From Ramlibacter sp. WS9 (GTDB taxonomy: Bacteria; Pseudomonadota; Gammaproteobacteria; Burkholderiales; Burkholderiaceae_C), in the NCBI RefSeq assembly GCF_003797765.1, contig NZ_RKMB01000036.1:1-46034 (forward strand): a stretch of DNA of 46,034 nt, written 5' to 3'. The position numbers and the translations under genes were made by a program. The number at the start of each line of letters is the position of its first letter. The first letter of the stretch is position 1. Of this stretch, positions 1-7,605 are shown in pieces. The notes under the pieces were generated by a model. It made no database searches. It was given only the letters and a program-made list of their open reading frames with translations, and was not told the origin of the DNA.

Positions 1-112
1 GTGCCATGTCGAACGATTTTCTTTCACAAATTCTGGGCAGCGCCCGCGCTGCCCGAGTTGCCACCGAGGGCGCTGCCCAGAATTTGTGAAAGAAAATCGT
101 TCGACATGGCAC
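1..112. repeat. Perfect 45-bp inverted repeat at the window edge (fold-back)
   Basis: Bases 1-45 are the exact reverse complement of 68-112, with a 22-base spacer (46-67). The right arm carries the ribosome binding site-proximal start of a minus-strand gene, and the left arm simply repeats that coding sequence in the opposite orientation. A natural terminator would not duplicate a start codon and 15 codons. The pattern is what a chimeric fold-back read or a contig end that doubles back produces. A genuine palindromic rearrangement is possible but less likely. Confidence 0.9.
24..107 (-). pseudogene. Truncated DUF937/YidB-like protein start
   Basis: The minus-strand ATG at 105-107 has a good AGGAG ribosome binding site just upstream (plus-strand 113-118). 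It opens with MSNDFLSQILGSALGG, typical of the N-terminus of DUF937 (YidB-like) proteins, which are usually well over 100 residues. After about 22 codons the reading frame enters the left arm of the 1-112 palindrome and meets a stop at codon 28. What is seen is a good start and a sudden loss of the family sequence exactly at the palindrome. The gene is probably intact in the genome and cut here by the fold-back. Family assignment rests on the short N-terminal motif only. Confidence 0.6.
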
Positions 113-150
113 GCTCCTGTTCAGGAAGAAAGATCGCCCAGCTTAACCGT

Positions 151-1731
151 TCACCGCTCGGCAATGTAGTGCTGCATGGTGATGGGCTCGCCGGGTACCA
201 GGAATTCGCGTACGCGTGCTTCCAGCGCCTGGTCGGCCATGGTGGCACGGGCGCGCTGGTGCAGGTATTCGGCCCAGGAAGTGACGATGAAGCGTTCCAC
301 GTAACGCGATGAATCCCCCAGGTCGCGGTAGATGCGCCAGAACGTGGCGCCGTCACGCCGCCTCGGTGCGCGCAGCAGTGTCACCACGTTGAGGAACTCC
401 GCAGCCTCGCGCTCGTGCACCCGGTAGCCGATCTCCACCGCCACAGGCCCGTCTTCGGGGTTCGGCTCGGCTTCGACGAAGAGCTCTTGCCACGGCGTGC
501 CCGGCGTCACCTCGCCCACTTCGCCCATGCGCAGCGGAAAGCGGCGCGCCAGCAACGGGCCCAGGGCCATGCAGACCGCCGCAATGCACAGCGCGACCGG
601 GATGCCTGCCACGCCCGACACCGCGCCCCAGAACGCCGAACCGATGGCGAAAGAGCCCAGCGCGCTCAGCGTGTGCAAGGCCGCGGCGCGCGAGCGCACC
701 CAGGGCGGCGCACTGGTTTGCGTGGCCGTGTTGAAGGTGGACATCACCGCCATCCACGCGGCGCCGCCGATCACGAGGGCCGCGTACACCACCAGGGGAA
801 TGCGCACTAACGCAGCCACCGCCATCACAGCGGCGAAGATCAGACAGCAAGCCCCGACCAGCGCTTCCAGCCCGAACCTGGCGCGCACCCGGCCCAACAC
901 GAGGCCCGCCGCCACCGCGCCGGTGCCCAGGCACGCCATCAACAAGCCGAAGCCTGCTGCGCCCAGGCCCAGCTGCTGCTGGCCGATGACGGGCAGCAGC
1001 GCCCACAGCGCCGCGCCGCTGCCGCTGTACGCCATGGTGCGTAGCAGCTGCGCCAGGATGATCTGTGAGTGGCGCGCAAAGCGCAGCCCACTCAGGGTTC
1101 CTGCCCACAAGCGTTCCGCTGGCAGCCGCGACTGCGGATGCGGCTTGGGTGGCCACCGGCGGATGGCCTGCATCATCACCAGGCCGCTGGCCACGGCCAG
1201 CGCGAACACCCAACCCGCCCCCAACTGCGCGAACACCAGGCCCGCCAATGCGGGCCCGAGCGCCCGTGCCCCGTTCCACGCCATCGACATCGCGGTGATG
1301 GCCTGCGGCAGGTCCTCGCGCGGGATGGTGTCGGCCACGGTGGAGTTCCACGCCGGCGAAAAGAGCGCCGTGCAACATCCCGCCGCGAAGGTGAAGAAGA
1401 GCAGCGTGACCGGCCCGGCCACCCCGGCCAATACCAGCAAGGCCAGCAGGATCACGGTCGCGGCTTGCACCGACAGCGCCGACAAAATGAGGCGTCGGCG
1501 GTCGGTGGTATCGGCAAGCACGCCCGAGGGCAGCGAGAGCAGGAACATCGGCAGGAAGACGGCCGTCTGCACCAGCGCCGCCAGAAATGAGGAACCGGTG
1601 AGTTCCACCATCAGCCACGAAGCCGCCATAGCCTGCATCGCGTTGCCGATGAAGTAGATGCCGCTGCTGGCCCAGAGGCCGCGGAATGCGGGCAGCCGCA
1701 GAGGGCTCCAGATCGAATGGGCAGGGGTCAT
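151..1731 (-). CDS. MFS exporter (EntS-like, MFS_3) with C-terminal extra domain
   Basis: The first 400 or so residues form a 12-segment major facilitator of the MFS_3/EntS type. It has an N-terminal LPAFRGLWASSGIYFIGNAM signature and the loop-2 motif SGVLADTTDRRR. These proteins export siderophores, drugs or other small molecules across the inner membrane. The last 110 residues are soluble and look like an alpha/beta-barrel domain of the antibiotic-biosynthesis-monooxygenase fold (repeated short strands, then a helix ending ...ITMQHYIAER), a combination known in this subfamily. I chose ATG 1731 (MTPAHSIW), which fits the family start. An in-frame ATG at 1809 would add 26 residues of non-family sequence, and neither start has a clear Shine-Dalgarno sequence. 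Substrate unknown. Confidence 0.85.
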   Translation of the reverse strand: MTPAHSIWSPLRLPAFRGLWASSGIYFIGNAMQAMAASWLMVELTGSSFLAALVQTAVFLPMFLLSLPSGVLADTTDRRRLILSALSVQAATVILLALLVLAGVAGPVTLLFFTFAAGCCTALFSPAWNSTVADTIPREDLPQAITAMSMAWNGARALGPALAGLVFAQLGAGWVFALAVASGLVMMQAIRRWPPKPHPQSRLPAERLWAGTLSGLRFARHSQIILAQLLRTMAYSGSGAALWALLPVIGQQQLGLGAAGFGLLMACLGTGAVAAGLVLGRVRARFGLEALVGACCLIFAAVMAVAALVRIPLVVYAALVIGGAAWMAVMSTFNTATQTSAPPWVRSRAAALHTLSALGSFAIGSAFWGAVSGVAGIPVALCIAAVCMALGPLLARRFPLRMGEVGEVTPGTPWQELFVEAEPNPEDGPVAVEIGYRVHEREAAEFLNVVTLLRAPRRRDGATFWRIYRDLGDSSRYVERFIVTSWAEYLHQRARATMADQALEARVREFLVPGEPITMQHYIAER

Positions 1732-1933
1732 CACGTTGATTATTGACGTATTGCGCAAACCTGCCGATTGCGATCCAGAACAGTGCATTGCATGAGGTTT
1801 GCGCACCATGATGGAACGAGTCGAAACTGTCTCTGCGAGAGGGGCAAATCTTTTGCCTGCGTTCCGGGTTTTCCCCTTGAAGAAAAAAAGGCAAACGAAG
1901 GCGTAATAGCCGCTTTGTCAAACGAACGAAAAC

Positions 1934-2758
1934 ATGAATCTTCTTCGCACTCTACGGTTGCTCGCGGTCACGCTGATGGTCGGTATCGTCCTGCCGGCAG
2001 CGGCACAAAATGTGATGACGCTGAACACCGTCGCGGTGGCGGGCAAACAGCGCATGCTCAGCCAGCGTGTGCTGAAGGCCTATGCGCAGTTGTCGTTGAG
2101 TGTCGGGCCCGACAAGGCCGCATCCATTCTCTCCACTTCGCTGGAAGAACTCCGCAGCAGCAACGGTGCGTTGCGGGCCATGGCCAGGGACGCCAATGGC
2201 GCCGCACTGCATGCTCAGGCAATGCTCATCGACAAGCTGGCGACGATAACCGCGACGCAGCCCACTGCGAGTTCGCTGCAGCAGGCCACGCTTGTCAGCG
2301 AGGAACTGCTCGCCAACGCCGAAGCCGTGACGCAGGCCTTCATCAAATCCGGGGCTGAAGCGCCTGCGGCCATGGTCAACCTGGCGGCACGGCAACGGAT
2401 GCTGTCGCAGCGGGCGGCCGCCGCGTACTTCGTCTACCAGACAGCGGCGAAGTCACACGAACTAAAGACACGTGCAATGAAGGCCGCGTCCGAGTTCAAA
2501 GCCGCGATCATTGCCTTCGACGATGCGAGGACGGAATTTCCGCAGATTTCCGACCGAGTCGACATGGCACGCATGCAGATGGTCTTTTTCGACAATGCCC
2601 TGAGCAACATCGACAACCCCACGAAAGAGCAGTTCGCGACGATCGCCGCAACCAGCGAGCGCATTCTGAGCGAGATGGATGCGATGACCTCCGAGATCGT
2701 CAAGCAAATCGCGACGCGCAATGTGCTGCCCGCGACCGCATCGGCAAAAAGGAAGTAG
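1934..2758 (+). CDS. Secreted protein with two PilJ-type sensor domains
   Basis: 274 residues. An N-terminal signal peptide (hydrophobic core about 6-22, cleavage after the ALA-like PAAAQ) is followed by two copies of the motif found in the PilJ/NarX-type N-terminal domain (PF13675-like): AGKQRMLSQRVLKAY near residue 36 and AARQRMLSQRAAAAYF near residue 153. In chemoreceptors and nitrate sensors this helical domain lies in the periplasm ahead of a signalling module. Here there is no HAMP, kinase or methyl-accepting part, so the protein is a stand-alone periplasmic unit. It may be a ligand-binding partner of a sensor encoded elsewhere, or have another role. The next gene starts 4 bases after its stop. 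Confidence 0.8.
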   Translation: MNLLRTLRLLAVTLMVGIVLPAAAQNVMTLNTVAVAGKQRMLSQRVLKAYAQLSLSVGPDKAASILSTSLEELRSSNGALRAMARDANGAALHAQAMLIDKLATITATQPTASSLQQATLVSEELLANAEAVTQAFIKSGAEAPAAMVNLAARQRMLSQRAAAAYFVYQTAAKSHELKTRAMKAASEFKAAIIAFDDARTEFPQISDRVDMARMQMVFFDNALSNIDNPTKEQFATIAATSERILSEMDAMTSEIVKQIATRNVLPATASAKRK

Positions 2759-2762
2759 TTCC

Positions 2763-3092
2763 ATGATGCCAAGTTTCCGCGGCACGATGTTCAGTTGGGC
2801 GAGGTTGGCGGCCTCGTCTTCCCCCGAATCAAGCGGAGCGCCGACGGAGTGGGATGTCGCGCGAAACGGCGAGGGCTTGACCTATCGGCTCAGGCGCTGG
2901 CCCGACCTGCCCAGCCACGACCGGACGGCGGACGTGTACCGCACGCTATCGAGGATGAGCCATGGCCCGGTCGATCGCAACTGGATGCTCACCCATTCGG
3001 GACTGCAGGCAGAACGAGTTGATGCGCTCCTTCGGCTCCTGATCGCCGCAGGCGCGGTCGAGGTGGCCGCCGATCCGGACTTCAACCAGTAG
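2763..3092 (+). CDS. Small hypothetical protein, cotranscribed with PilJ-domain gene
   Basis: 109 residues, start ATG 2763 with AGGAAG upstream inside the end of the preceding gene, 4 bases after its stop, so the two are almost certainly cotranscribed. No signal peptide or membrane segment. The second half (LTHSGLQAERVDALLRLL and onward) looks like a small winged-helix-type fold: a helix-turn-helix-like stretch followed by a short strand ending VEVAADPDF. That is an impression, not a family match. The 3' end overlaps the minus-strand glutaredoxin remnant at 3082-3231. Function unknown. Confidence 0.65.
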   Translation: MMPSFRGTMFSWARLAASSSPESSGAPTEWDVARNGEGLTYRLRRWPDLPSHDRTADVYRTLSRMSHGPVDRNWMLTHSGLQAERVDALLRLLIAAGAVEVAADPDFNQ

Positions 3093-3234
3093 CCGGCATC
3101 GTCTTGAATTCGCCGCTGTCGACCAGCTTCTGCAAATCGTTGTAGCCGCCCACCAGCGTGCCCTTGACGAACACCATGGGGAACGTCGGCCAGCCCGCGC
3201 GCATAACCGGCCGGTCGAGCCCGGCATAACAGGC
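3082..3234 (-). pseudogene. Glutaredoxin-family C-terminal remnant
   Basis: Directly after the TAG stop of the S-formylglutathione hydrolase gene, the same minus-strand frame continues with about 50 codons. They read ACYAGLDRPVMRAGWPTFP, then MVFVKGTLVGGYNDLQKL and VDSGEFKTMPATG, then TGA. WPTFP-VFVKG-LVGG is the cis-proline and glutathione-binding half of monothiol-glutaredoxin-like proteins. The N-terminal half with the active-site Cys is missing, and there is no start codon at a sensible place (an internal ATG would give only 39 residues). Related bacteria often keep a full glutaredoxin gene beside the formaldehyde genes. Here it is a fragment, presumably non-functional. Confidence 0.7.
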
Positions 3235-4077
3235 CTACGTCAGCGCATGTGCATGGTGGGCGACGTGATCCGCCACGACGGTGGCGACGAAGAAGTACCC
3301 GTGGTCATACGCCTTGTGTCGCCGCAGCTCCAGCGGCTGGCCCGCCGCGGCGCAGGCAGCCTCCAACAGCTCCGGCCGCAACTGCGACTCCAAGAACTGG
3401 TCGGCCAACCCTTGATCGACCAGCAGCTTAGGCGCCCGCTTCCCCGAAGCGATCAATCGCGTCGCGTCGTGCTCAGCCCACCGCGCCGTGTCATGACCCA
3501 GGTAGCCGCCAAATGCCTTGTGCCCCCACGGCACTTCCATCGGCGCGCAGATCGGCGCCAACGCCGACACGCTGCGGTACATGCCGGGGTGACGCAAAGC
3601 CAGCGTCAACGCGCCATGCCCACCCATTGAATGGCCGAAGATGCCGGCAGCGCCGCGTGACGCCCGAAACGCCCTCGCCACCACCTCTGGCACTTCCTCG
3701 GTGATGTAGCTCTCCATCCGCCAATGCTTCGCGTACGGCACCTCCGTAGCGTCCAAATAGAACCCCGCGCCGATCCCGAAATCCCAATCCTTGTCCGCGC
3801 CCTCGACCCCTGTGTTGCGCGGGCTCGTGTCGGGCGTAACGATCATCAGCCCGTGCTCCGCGGCGTACCGCTGCGCACCCGCCTTGATCGCGAACGTCTG
3901 CTCGTTGCATGTGAGACCGGCCAGGTAATACAGCACCGGCACCGGGCCTTGCGCGATCTGCGGCGGCTGGTACACGCCGAAGCGCATCGGCAGGCCGATG
4001 ACATCCGACGCATGCTCGTAGAAGCCCTGCACACCGCCGAAGCAGGCGTGCTCCTCCAGCGTCGTCAAGCCCTCCAT
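3235..4077 (-). CDS. fghA: S-formylglutathione hydrolase
   Basis: 280 residues, the usual size for this esterase-D/FrmB family. It hydrolyses S-formylglutathione to formate and glutathione (EC 3.1.2.12), the second step of glutathione-dependent formaldehyde detoxification in the cytoplasm. The nucleophile elbow GHSMGG (Ser150) is clear. The family acid motif is DQGLADQF, and the catalytic His lies in KAYDHGYFF near the C-terminus. The oxyanion-hole region reads YYLAGLTCNEQTF. Start ATG 4077 lies 1 base after the adhC stop, so the two genes are cotranscribed and probably translationally coupled. A glutaredoxin fragment follows in frame after the TAG stop. Confidence 0.95.
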   Translation of the reverse strand: MEGLTTLEEHACFGGVQGFYEHASDVIGLPMRFGVYQPPQIAQGPVPVLYYLAGLTCNEQTFAIKAGAQRYAAEHGLMIVTPDTSPRNTGVEGADKDWDFGIGAGFYLDATEVPYAKHWRMESYITEEVPEVVARAFRASRGAAGIFGHSMGGHGALTLALRHPGMYRSVSALAPICAPMEVPWGHKAFGGYLGHDTARWAEHDATRLIASGKRAPKLLVDQGLADQFLESQLRPELLEAACAAAGQPLELRRHKAYDHGYFFVATVVADHVAHHAHALT

Positions 4078-4078
4078 C

Positions 4079-5185
4079 TCAGAACACCACGACCGAGCGG
4101 ATCGACTCGCCGGACTTCATCAGATCGAAGCCCTTGTTGATGTCTTCCAGCTTCAGCGTGTGGGTGATCAGGTCGTCGATGTTCAGCTTGCCTTCCATAT
4201 ACCAGTCGACGATCTTCGGCACGTCGGTGCGGCCGCGCGCGCCACCGAAGGCCGAGCCCTTCCACTGCCGGCCCGTCACCAGTTGGAACGGGCGCGTGCT
4301 GATCTCGGCGCCGGCCGGTGCCACGCCGATGATGATGCTCTGGCCCCAGCCCTTGTGGCAGCACTCCAGCGCCTGGCGCATGGTGGTGGTGTTGCCGATG
4401 CATTCGAAGCTGTAGTCGGCGCCGCCGTCGGTCAATTGCACGATGGCATCGACCACGTTCTCGTGGTCCTTGGGGTTGATGAAGTGCGTCATGCCGAACT
4501 GGCGGGCCATCGCTTCGCGGCCCGGATTCAGGTCGACGCCGATGATCTTGTCGGCGCCCACCATCTTGGCGCCCTGGATCACGTTGAGCCCGATGCCGCC
4601 CAGGCCGAACACCACCACGTTGGCGCCCGCCTCCACCTTGGCGGTGAAGATCACGGCACCCACGCCGGTGGTGACGCCGCAGCCGATGTAGCAGACCTTG
4701 TCGAACGGCGCGTCGCTGCGGATCTTGGCCATGGCGATCTCGGGTGCGACGATGTAGTTGCTGAACGTCGACGTGCCCATGTAATGCAACACCGGCTTGC
4801 CATCGAGCGAAAAGCGCGCCGTGCCGTCCGGCATCAGCCCCTTGCCTTGCGTGCCGCGGATCAGCTGGCACAGATTGGTCTTGCGCGACAGGCAGAACTT
4901 GCACTGACGGCATTCCGGCGTGTAGAGCGGGATGACGTGATCGCCCTTCTTCAGCGATGTGACGCCCGGCCCGACATCGACGACGACGCCCGCGCCTTCA
5001 TGGCCCAGCACCGCGGGGAACAGCCCTTCCGGGTCCGCGCCCGACAGCGTGAAGTAGTCGGTGTGGCAGATGCCGGTGGCCTTGATCTCGACCAGCACTT
5101 CGCCGGCGCGCGGGCCGTCCAGGTCAAGGGTTTCGATGGTGAGGGGTTGGCCTGCTTGCCAAGCCACTGCTGCGCGTGTTTTCAT
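4079..5185 (-). CDS. adhC/frmA: S-(hydroxymethyl)glutathione dehydrogenase / class III alcohol dehydrogenase
   Basis: 368 residues, full family length. Zinc-dependent, NAD-linked oxidation of S-hydroxymethylglutathione (from formaldehyde plus glutathione) to S-formylglutathione (EC 1.1.1.284). It also acts as S-nitrosoglutathione reductase in many bacteria. Catalytic zinc ligands are visible in GICHTD (Cys40) and GHEGAG (His62, Glu63). The structural-zinc four-Cys loop is CRQCKFCLSRKTNLC (92-106), and the nucleotide-binding turn is FGLGGIGLN. Start ATG 5185 has AAGGAC upstream and overlaps the DUF3820 stop by the sequence ATGA. An upstream extension is possible in the same frame but lies inside the DUF3820 gene. 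Product goes to the hydrolase encoded immediately downstream. Confidence 0.97.
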   Translation of the reverse strand: MKTRAAVAWQAGQPLTIETLDLDGPRAGEVLVEIKATGICHTDYFTLSGADPEGLFPAVLGHEGAGVVVDVGPGVTSLKKGDHVIPLYTPECRQCKFCLSRKTNLCQLIRGTQGKGLMPDGTARFSLDGKPVLHYMGTSTFSNYIVAPEIAMAKIRSDAPFDKVCYIGCGVTTGVGAVIFTAKVEAGANVVVFGLGGIGLNVIQGAKMVGADKIIGVDLNPGREAMARQFGMTHFINPKDHENVVDAIVQLTDGGADYSFECIGNTTTMRQALECCHKGWGQSIIIGVAPAGAEISTRPFQLVTGRQWKGSAFGGARGRTDVPKIVDWYMEGKLNIDDLITHTLKLEDINKGFDLMKSGESIRSVVVF

Positions 5186-5433
5186 CGGGAGTCCTTGTTT
5201 TGTGAAAGCGGAGGGCGCGGGGCGCCGGACCGCAATGGTGTCAGCAACGGCGCCAGGCCGTTGTGGTCGATCTCGAGCATGAGCGCCAGCAAACGGCCGA
5301 GCTCGCCGGGCGGAAAGCCCTCGCGCGCGAACCACGCGAGGTAGTTGCCCGGCAGGTCCGCGATGAGGCGGCCCTTGTACTTGCCGTAGGGCATTTCGCG
5401 AGTGACGAGCAGTTGCAGCAGCTGGGGGTCCAC
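5182..5433 (-). CDS. DUF3820 family protein
   Basis: 83 residues. The core MPYGKYKGRLIADLP...YLAWFAREGFPPGELG is the DUF3820 signature, a small domain of uncertain role that shows a resemblance to nucleic-acid-associated small proteins. It is the first gene of the minus-strand formaldehyde operon and overlaps adhC by ATGA, implying translational coupling. No membrane segment or signal. Co-location with adhC and fghA is common in related betaproteobacteria from general knowledge, but no role in formaldehyde metabolism is established by sequence alone. Confidence 0.85.
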   Translation of the reverse strand: MDPQLLQLLVTREMPYGKYKGRLIADLPGNYLAWFAREGFPPGELGRLLALMLEIDHNGLAPLLTPLRSGAPRPPLSQNKDSR

Positions 5434-5457
5434 CGGCCGATTATGGTGGAGCGGAAG

Positions 5458-5820
5458 TCAGCCGCCGGCCCGCTTGACGGTGCGGCCCTGCGCCTGCAAC
5501 AGCGCGATCACCTTCTCGCAGTGATCGCCCTGCACTTCCACCACGCCGTCCTTCACCGTGCCGCCGGAGCCGCAAGCGGCCTTGAGCTGTTTGGCGAGTT
5601 TGTCCAGCTCCGCCGCTTCCAGCGCCAGGCCGCGAACGACGGTGACGGCTTTGCCGCCGCGGCCCTTGGTTTCGCGTGAGATGCGGACGATGCCGTCCGA
5701 CGGCGGCGCGGGTCTGGCTTGCTTGCAGATGCATTGCGCGGCCGGCTTGCGGCAAACCGGGCACATGCGGCCTGCGTCCGTGGAATAGACAAGGCCGCCA
5801 GTGGTAGAGCGAGATTTCAT
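5458..5820 (-). CDS. yciH: SUI1/YciH-family translation initiation-like protein
   Basis: 120 residues. The C-terminal 75 residues carry the SUI1/eIF1 fold: IRISRETKGRGGKAVTVVRGL-type start, then LKAACGSGGTVKDG, then VEVQGDHCEKV. This is characteristic of bacterial YciH, which in E. coli acts on initiation-codon and tRNA selection by the 30S subunit. The N-terminal part has four cysteines in CPVCRKPAAQCIC, a probable zinc knuckle seen in proteobacterial homologues. Start ATG 5820 was taken because the longer frame adds non-family sequence. The gene lies 24 bases upstream of the formaldehyde operon on the same strand and is divergent from the cupin gene at 5976. Confidence 0.9.
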   Translation of the reverse strand: MKSRSTTGGLVYSTDAGRMCPVCRKPAAQCICKQARPAPPSDGIVRISRETKGRGGKAVTVVRGLALEAAELDKLAKQLKAACGSGGTVKDGVVEVQGDHCEKVIALLQAQGRTVKRAGG

Positions 5821-5975
5821 GCGACCCGCATTATCGCAACTGGACGGTGAGGCACCGGGCCGTTCAGCTGATGTACGACATCCACAACAAATGGTTAATG
5901 CAAGGCGCACGCATGCCACGCATACCGTTGCCAGGCATACGATGGGTTCCCCGCGTTTACTTTGAAGGTGATGTC

Positions 5976-6362
5976 ATGCCTGCAACCATGGAAAAGATGG
6001 CGTTGGAAAAGAAGTCCGCAGACCGCCCGGACGAAGTGCGGCCGTTCAAGGACGGCAAGGGGAAGATGGGTGTCTTCGCGTTCGGCGACAAGACCATGGG
6101 CCGTGGCGAGTTCGAGCCCGGCTGGCGCTGGAGCCAGCACGTGAAGCCCATTGCGGGAACCGATTCGTGCCAGGCCACGCACACCGGCATCGTGCTCGAA
6201 GGCCGCATGGTGGTGAAGATGCTCGATGACGGAACCGAAATGGAATACGGGCCGGGCGATGTCTTCTACATGCCGCCCGGACACGACGCATGGGTGGTCG
6301 GCAAGGACCGCTGTGTTCTCTTCGACTTCACAGGCGTGGCGCAATACGCCAAACCCCGTTGA
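5976..6362 (+). CDS. Cupin-domain protein
   Basis: 128 residues, single-domain cupin. Motif 1 is recognisable around THTGIVLEGRMVVKM and motif 2 in GPGDVFYMPPGHDAWVVG, the usual G-P-G-D...P...H arrangement of a metal-binding beta barrel. The first motif has one His (THTG) where many members have two, so the metal site may be incomplete. Start ATG 5976 (MPATMEK) follows GAAGGTGATG, a fair ribosome binding site. Substrate unknown: cupins of this size often bind small molecules or serve as stress-related enzymes. A hairpin with T-run follows at 6485-6512. Confidence 0.8.
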   Translation: MPATMEKMALEKKSADRPDEVRPFKDGKGKMGVFAFGDKTMGRGEFEPGWRWSQHVKPIAGTDSCQATHTGIVLEGRMVVKMLDDGTEMEYGPGDVFYMPPGHDAWVVGKDRCVLFDFTGVAQYAKPR

Positions 6363-6483
6363 GAGCGACACGTGGATGCCATCCGGCTCGGCGTCGAAAG
6401 AACAGTCCAGTCGGCATCGGCTGACAGGCATTGTCGATTTGCCCTGCATACGCCTCAAGCCGTCAGGTCTGCAATGACAGACG

Positions 6484-6512
6484 CCCCCCAACAATAGTGG
6501 GGGTTCGTTTTT
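6484..6512 (+). terminator. Rho-independent terminator-like hairpin
   Basis: The arms CCCCCA and TGGGGG are separated by a 7-base loop and followed by TTCGTTTTT. It lies about 120 bases after the cupin stop and just ahead of the ribosome binding site of the next gene, so it may terminate cupin transcription. The stem is short, so efficiency is uncertain. Confidence 0.5.
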
Positions 6513-6529
6513 CACTTCTAGGAGTAGAC

Positions 6530-6910
6530 ATGCCCATGCAAACCGAACAGTTCAAGGAACGAATCAACCAGATCGAACAGTGCGTGGACGAGGCCCAGAC
6601 CTGCGTGCAGCAGAGCCAGGCGTCGCCAGAACTGCGCCAGAGCGTCGAAACACTGCACCAGCAGGCCCGGCAGATCAAGCAGCAGATGCAAGCCACAGGT
6701 GGGCAGCAACAGCAAGGCGGCCAGCAGCAGCAAGGCGGCCAAGGCGGCCAGGACCAGTTGCAACAAGCCGTGAACCAGCTCGAGCAAAGCGCCGACCGCG
6801 CCGAGCAGGCCTGCCGCTCGGCCGGCAACGTCGACCCGAAAACCCAGCAGGCCGTTCAGCGCGCGCACAACGAAATCTCGAATCTGAAGAAGCAGATTCA
6901 GATGGGCTGA
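6530..6910 (+). CDS. Glutamine-rich coiled-coil protein
   Basis: 126 residues. ATG 6530 is preceded by TAGGAGTAGAC, a strong ribosome binding site. The protein is almost all helix-forming. Residues 4-55 and 78-124 are two amphipathic heptad-like segments rich in Gln and Glu, joined by a low-complexity linker of Gln and Gly (repeats of GGQQQQ/GGQ). Two cysteines in the first helix and one in the second (QCV, QTC, ACR) could pair the arms. No signal peptide or membrane segment. I do not recognise a named family. The composition resembles small stress or structural proteins. The gene appears to stand alone. Confidence 0.75.
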   Translation: MPMQTEQFKERINQIEQCVDEAQTCVQQSQASPELRQSVETLHQQARQIKQQMQATGGQQQQGGQQQQGGQGGQDQLQQAVNQLEQSADRAEQACRSAGNVDPKTQQAVQRAHNEISNLKKQIQMG

Positions 6911-6921
6911 CGCCCGAAACT

Positions 6922-6957
6922 GGTTGTCATTGCGAGCTCCGACCCGCAATGACAACC
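6922..6957. repeat. REP-like palindrome (ATTGCGGG family), copy 1
   Basis: Two 13-base arms (GGTTGTCATTGCG and its complement) around a 10-base loop, followed by CCCCCTTTT. It lies just after the coiled-coil gene and may double as a terminator. The same core, CATTGCG...CGCAAT, recurs at about 10902-10922 and 20807-20827. Confidence 0.75.
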
Positions 6958-7012
6958 CCCTTTTCAATTTCCCCTAATCACCGCTCATTTGTGAGCCCAT
7001 CCACGAAACAGC

Positions 7013-7043
7013 TTGACCTCAAGTCGACTTGAATTCGTATCGT
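7013..7043 (+). promoter_or_regulatory. SoxR/MerR-type promoter: 19-bp spacer with perfect dyad
   Basis: -35 TTGACC (7013-7018) and -10-like TATCGT (7038-7043) are separated by exactly 19 bases. The spacer begins with the perfect 14-base palindrome TCAAGTCGACTTGA (7019-7032). An over-long 19-bp spacer holding a centred dyad is the hallmark of MerR-family activators, and the CCTCAAGT...ACTTGA pattern closely resembles known SoxR boxes. The first gene downstream starts at 7084. The regulator itself is not in this window, so SoxR control is an inference. Confidence 0.65.
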
Positions 7044-7083
7044 TGGTGTTCCCCTTAGCATTGACTGAACCAGGAGCCCCACG

Positions 7084-7587
7084 ATGCACACCCTTCCCTC
7101 CTTCGCCGCACAAGTGCGCGACATCTTGAAAGACGACAACACCCCCGCCGGCCGCGACAAGGTCGCCGCGCTCCTGCGCGATGCACTGGCCGACCGGCCT
7201 TTTGTCGAATCGCTCTTCGATGACGCGTCCCCCGAGCGGAAAGTCGTCTACCAGGATCCGCAACTTGGCTTTTGCATCCTGGCGCACCGCTACACCGACG
7301 CCCGCAACGGCCCGCCGCACGACCACGGGCCGTCGTGGGCGATCTACGGCCAGGCGGATGGTGAGACGGTCATGAGCGATTGGGACGTGATCGAGCCCTC
7401 GGCGCCCGGCCAACCCGGCAAGGTGAAGAAGGTGCGCGAATACGCGCTGGCACCCGGGCAAGCCCATGTCTACAACGAAGGCGAGGTGCACGCGCCGAGC
7501 CGCGCGGGGCCGACGCGGCTGGTCCGCATCGAAGGGACCAACCTCGAAGGCGTGGCGCGCGGCGCCTACAAGCCCGCGGCGCAATAG
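7084..7587 (+). CDS. Cupin-fold cysteine-dioxygenase-like protein
   Basis: 167 residues. The central part reads PPHDHGPSWAIYGQADGE, the H-x-H motif of a double-stranded beta-helix metal site, and a later His (AHVYNEGEVHAPS) could complete a 3-His iron centre as in thiol dioxygenases. It is smaller and more divergent than type I cysteine dioxygenase, so substrate is unknown. No signal peptide. It lies behind the SoxR-box-like promoter at 7013-7043 and 18 bases ahead of an MFS gene. An oxidative-stress or redox-cycling role for the pair is therefore plausible but inferred from the promoter only. Confidence 0.75.
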   Translation: MHTLPSFAAQVRDILKDDNTPAGRDKVAALLRDALADRPFVESLFDDASPERKVVYQDPQLGFCILAHRYTDARNGPPHDHGPSWAIYGQADGETVMSDWDVIEPSAPGQPGKVKKVREYALAPGQAHVYNEGEVHAPSRAGPTRLVRIEGTNLEGVARGAYKPAAQ

Positions 7588-7605
7588 CCCTGTAAAGTCG
7601 CCGGG

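Noticed and set aside
1..312. Plus-strand ORF from position 1
   Set aside because: It starts in the duplicated arm of the fold-back and continues opposite the MFS gene. No motifs.
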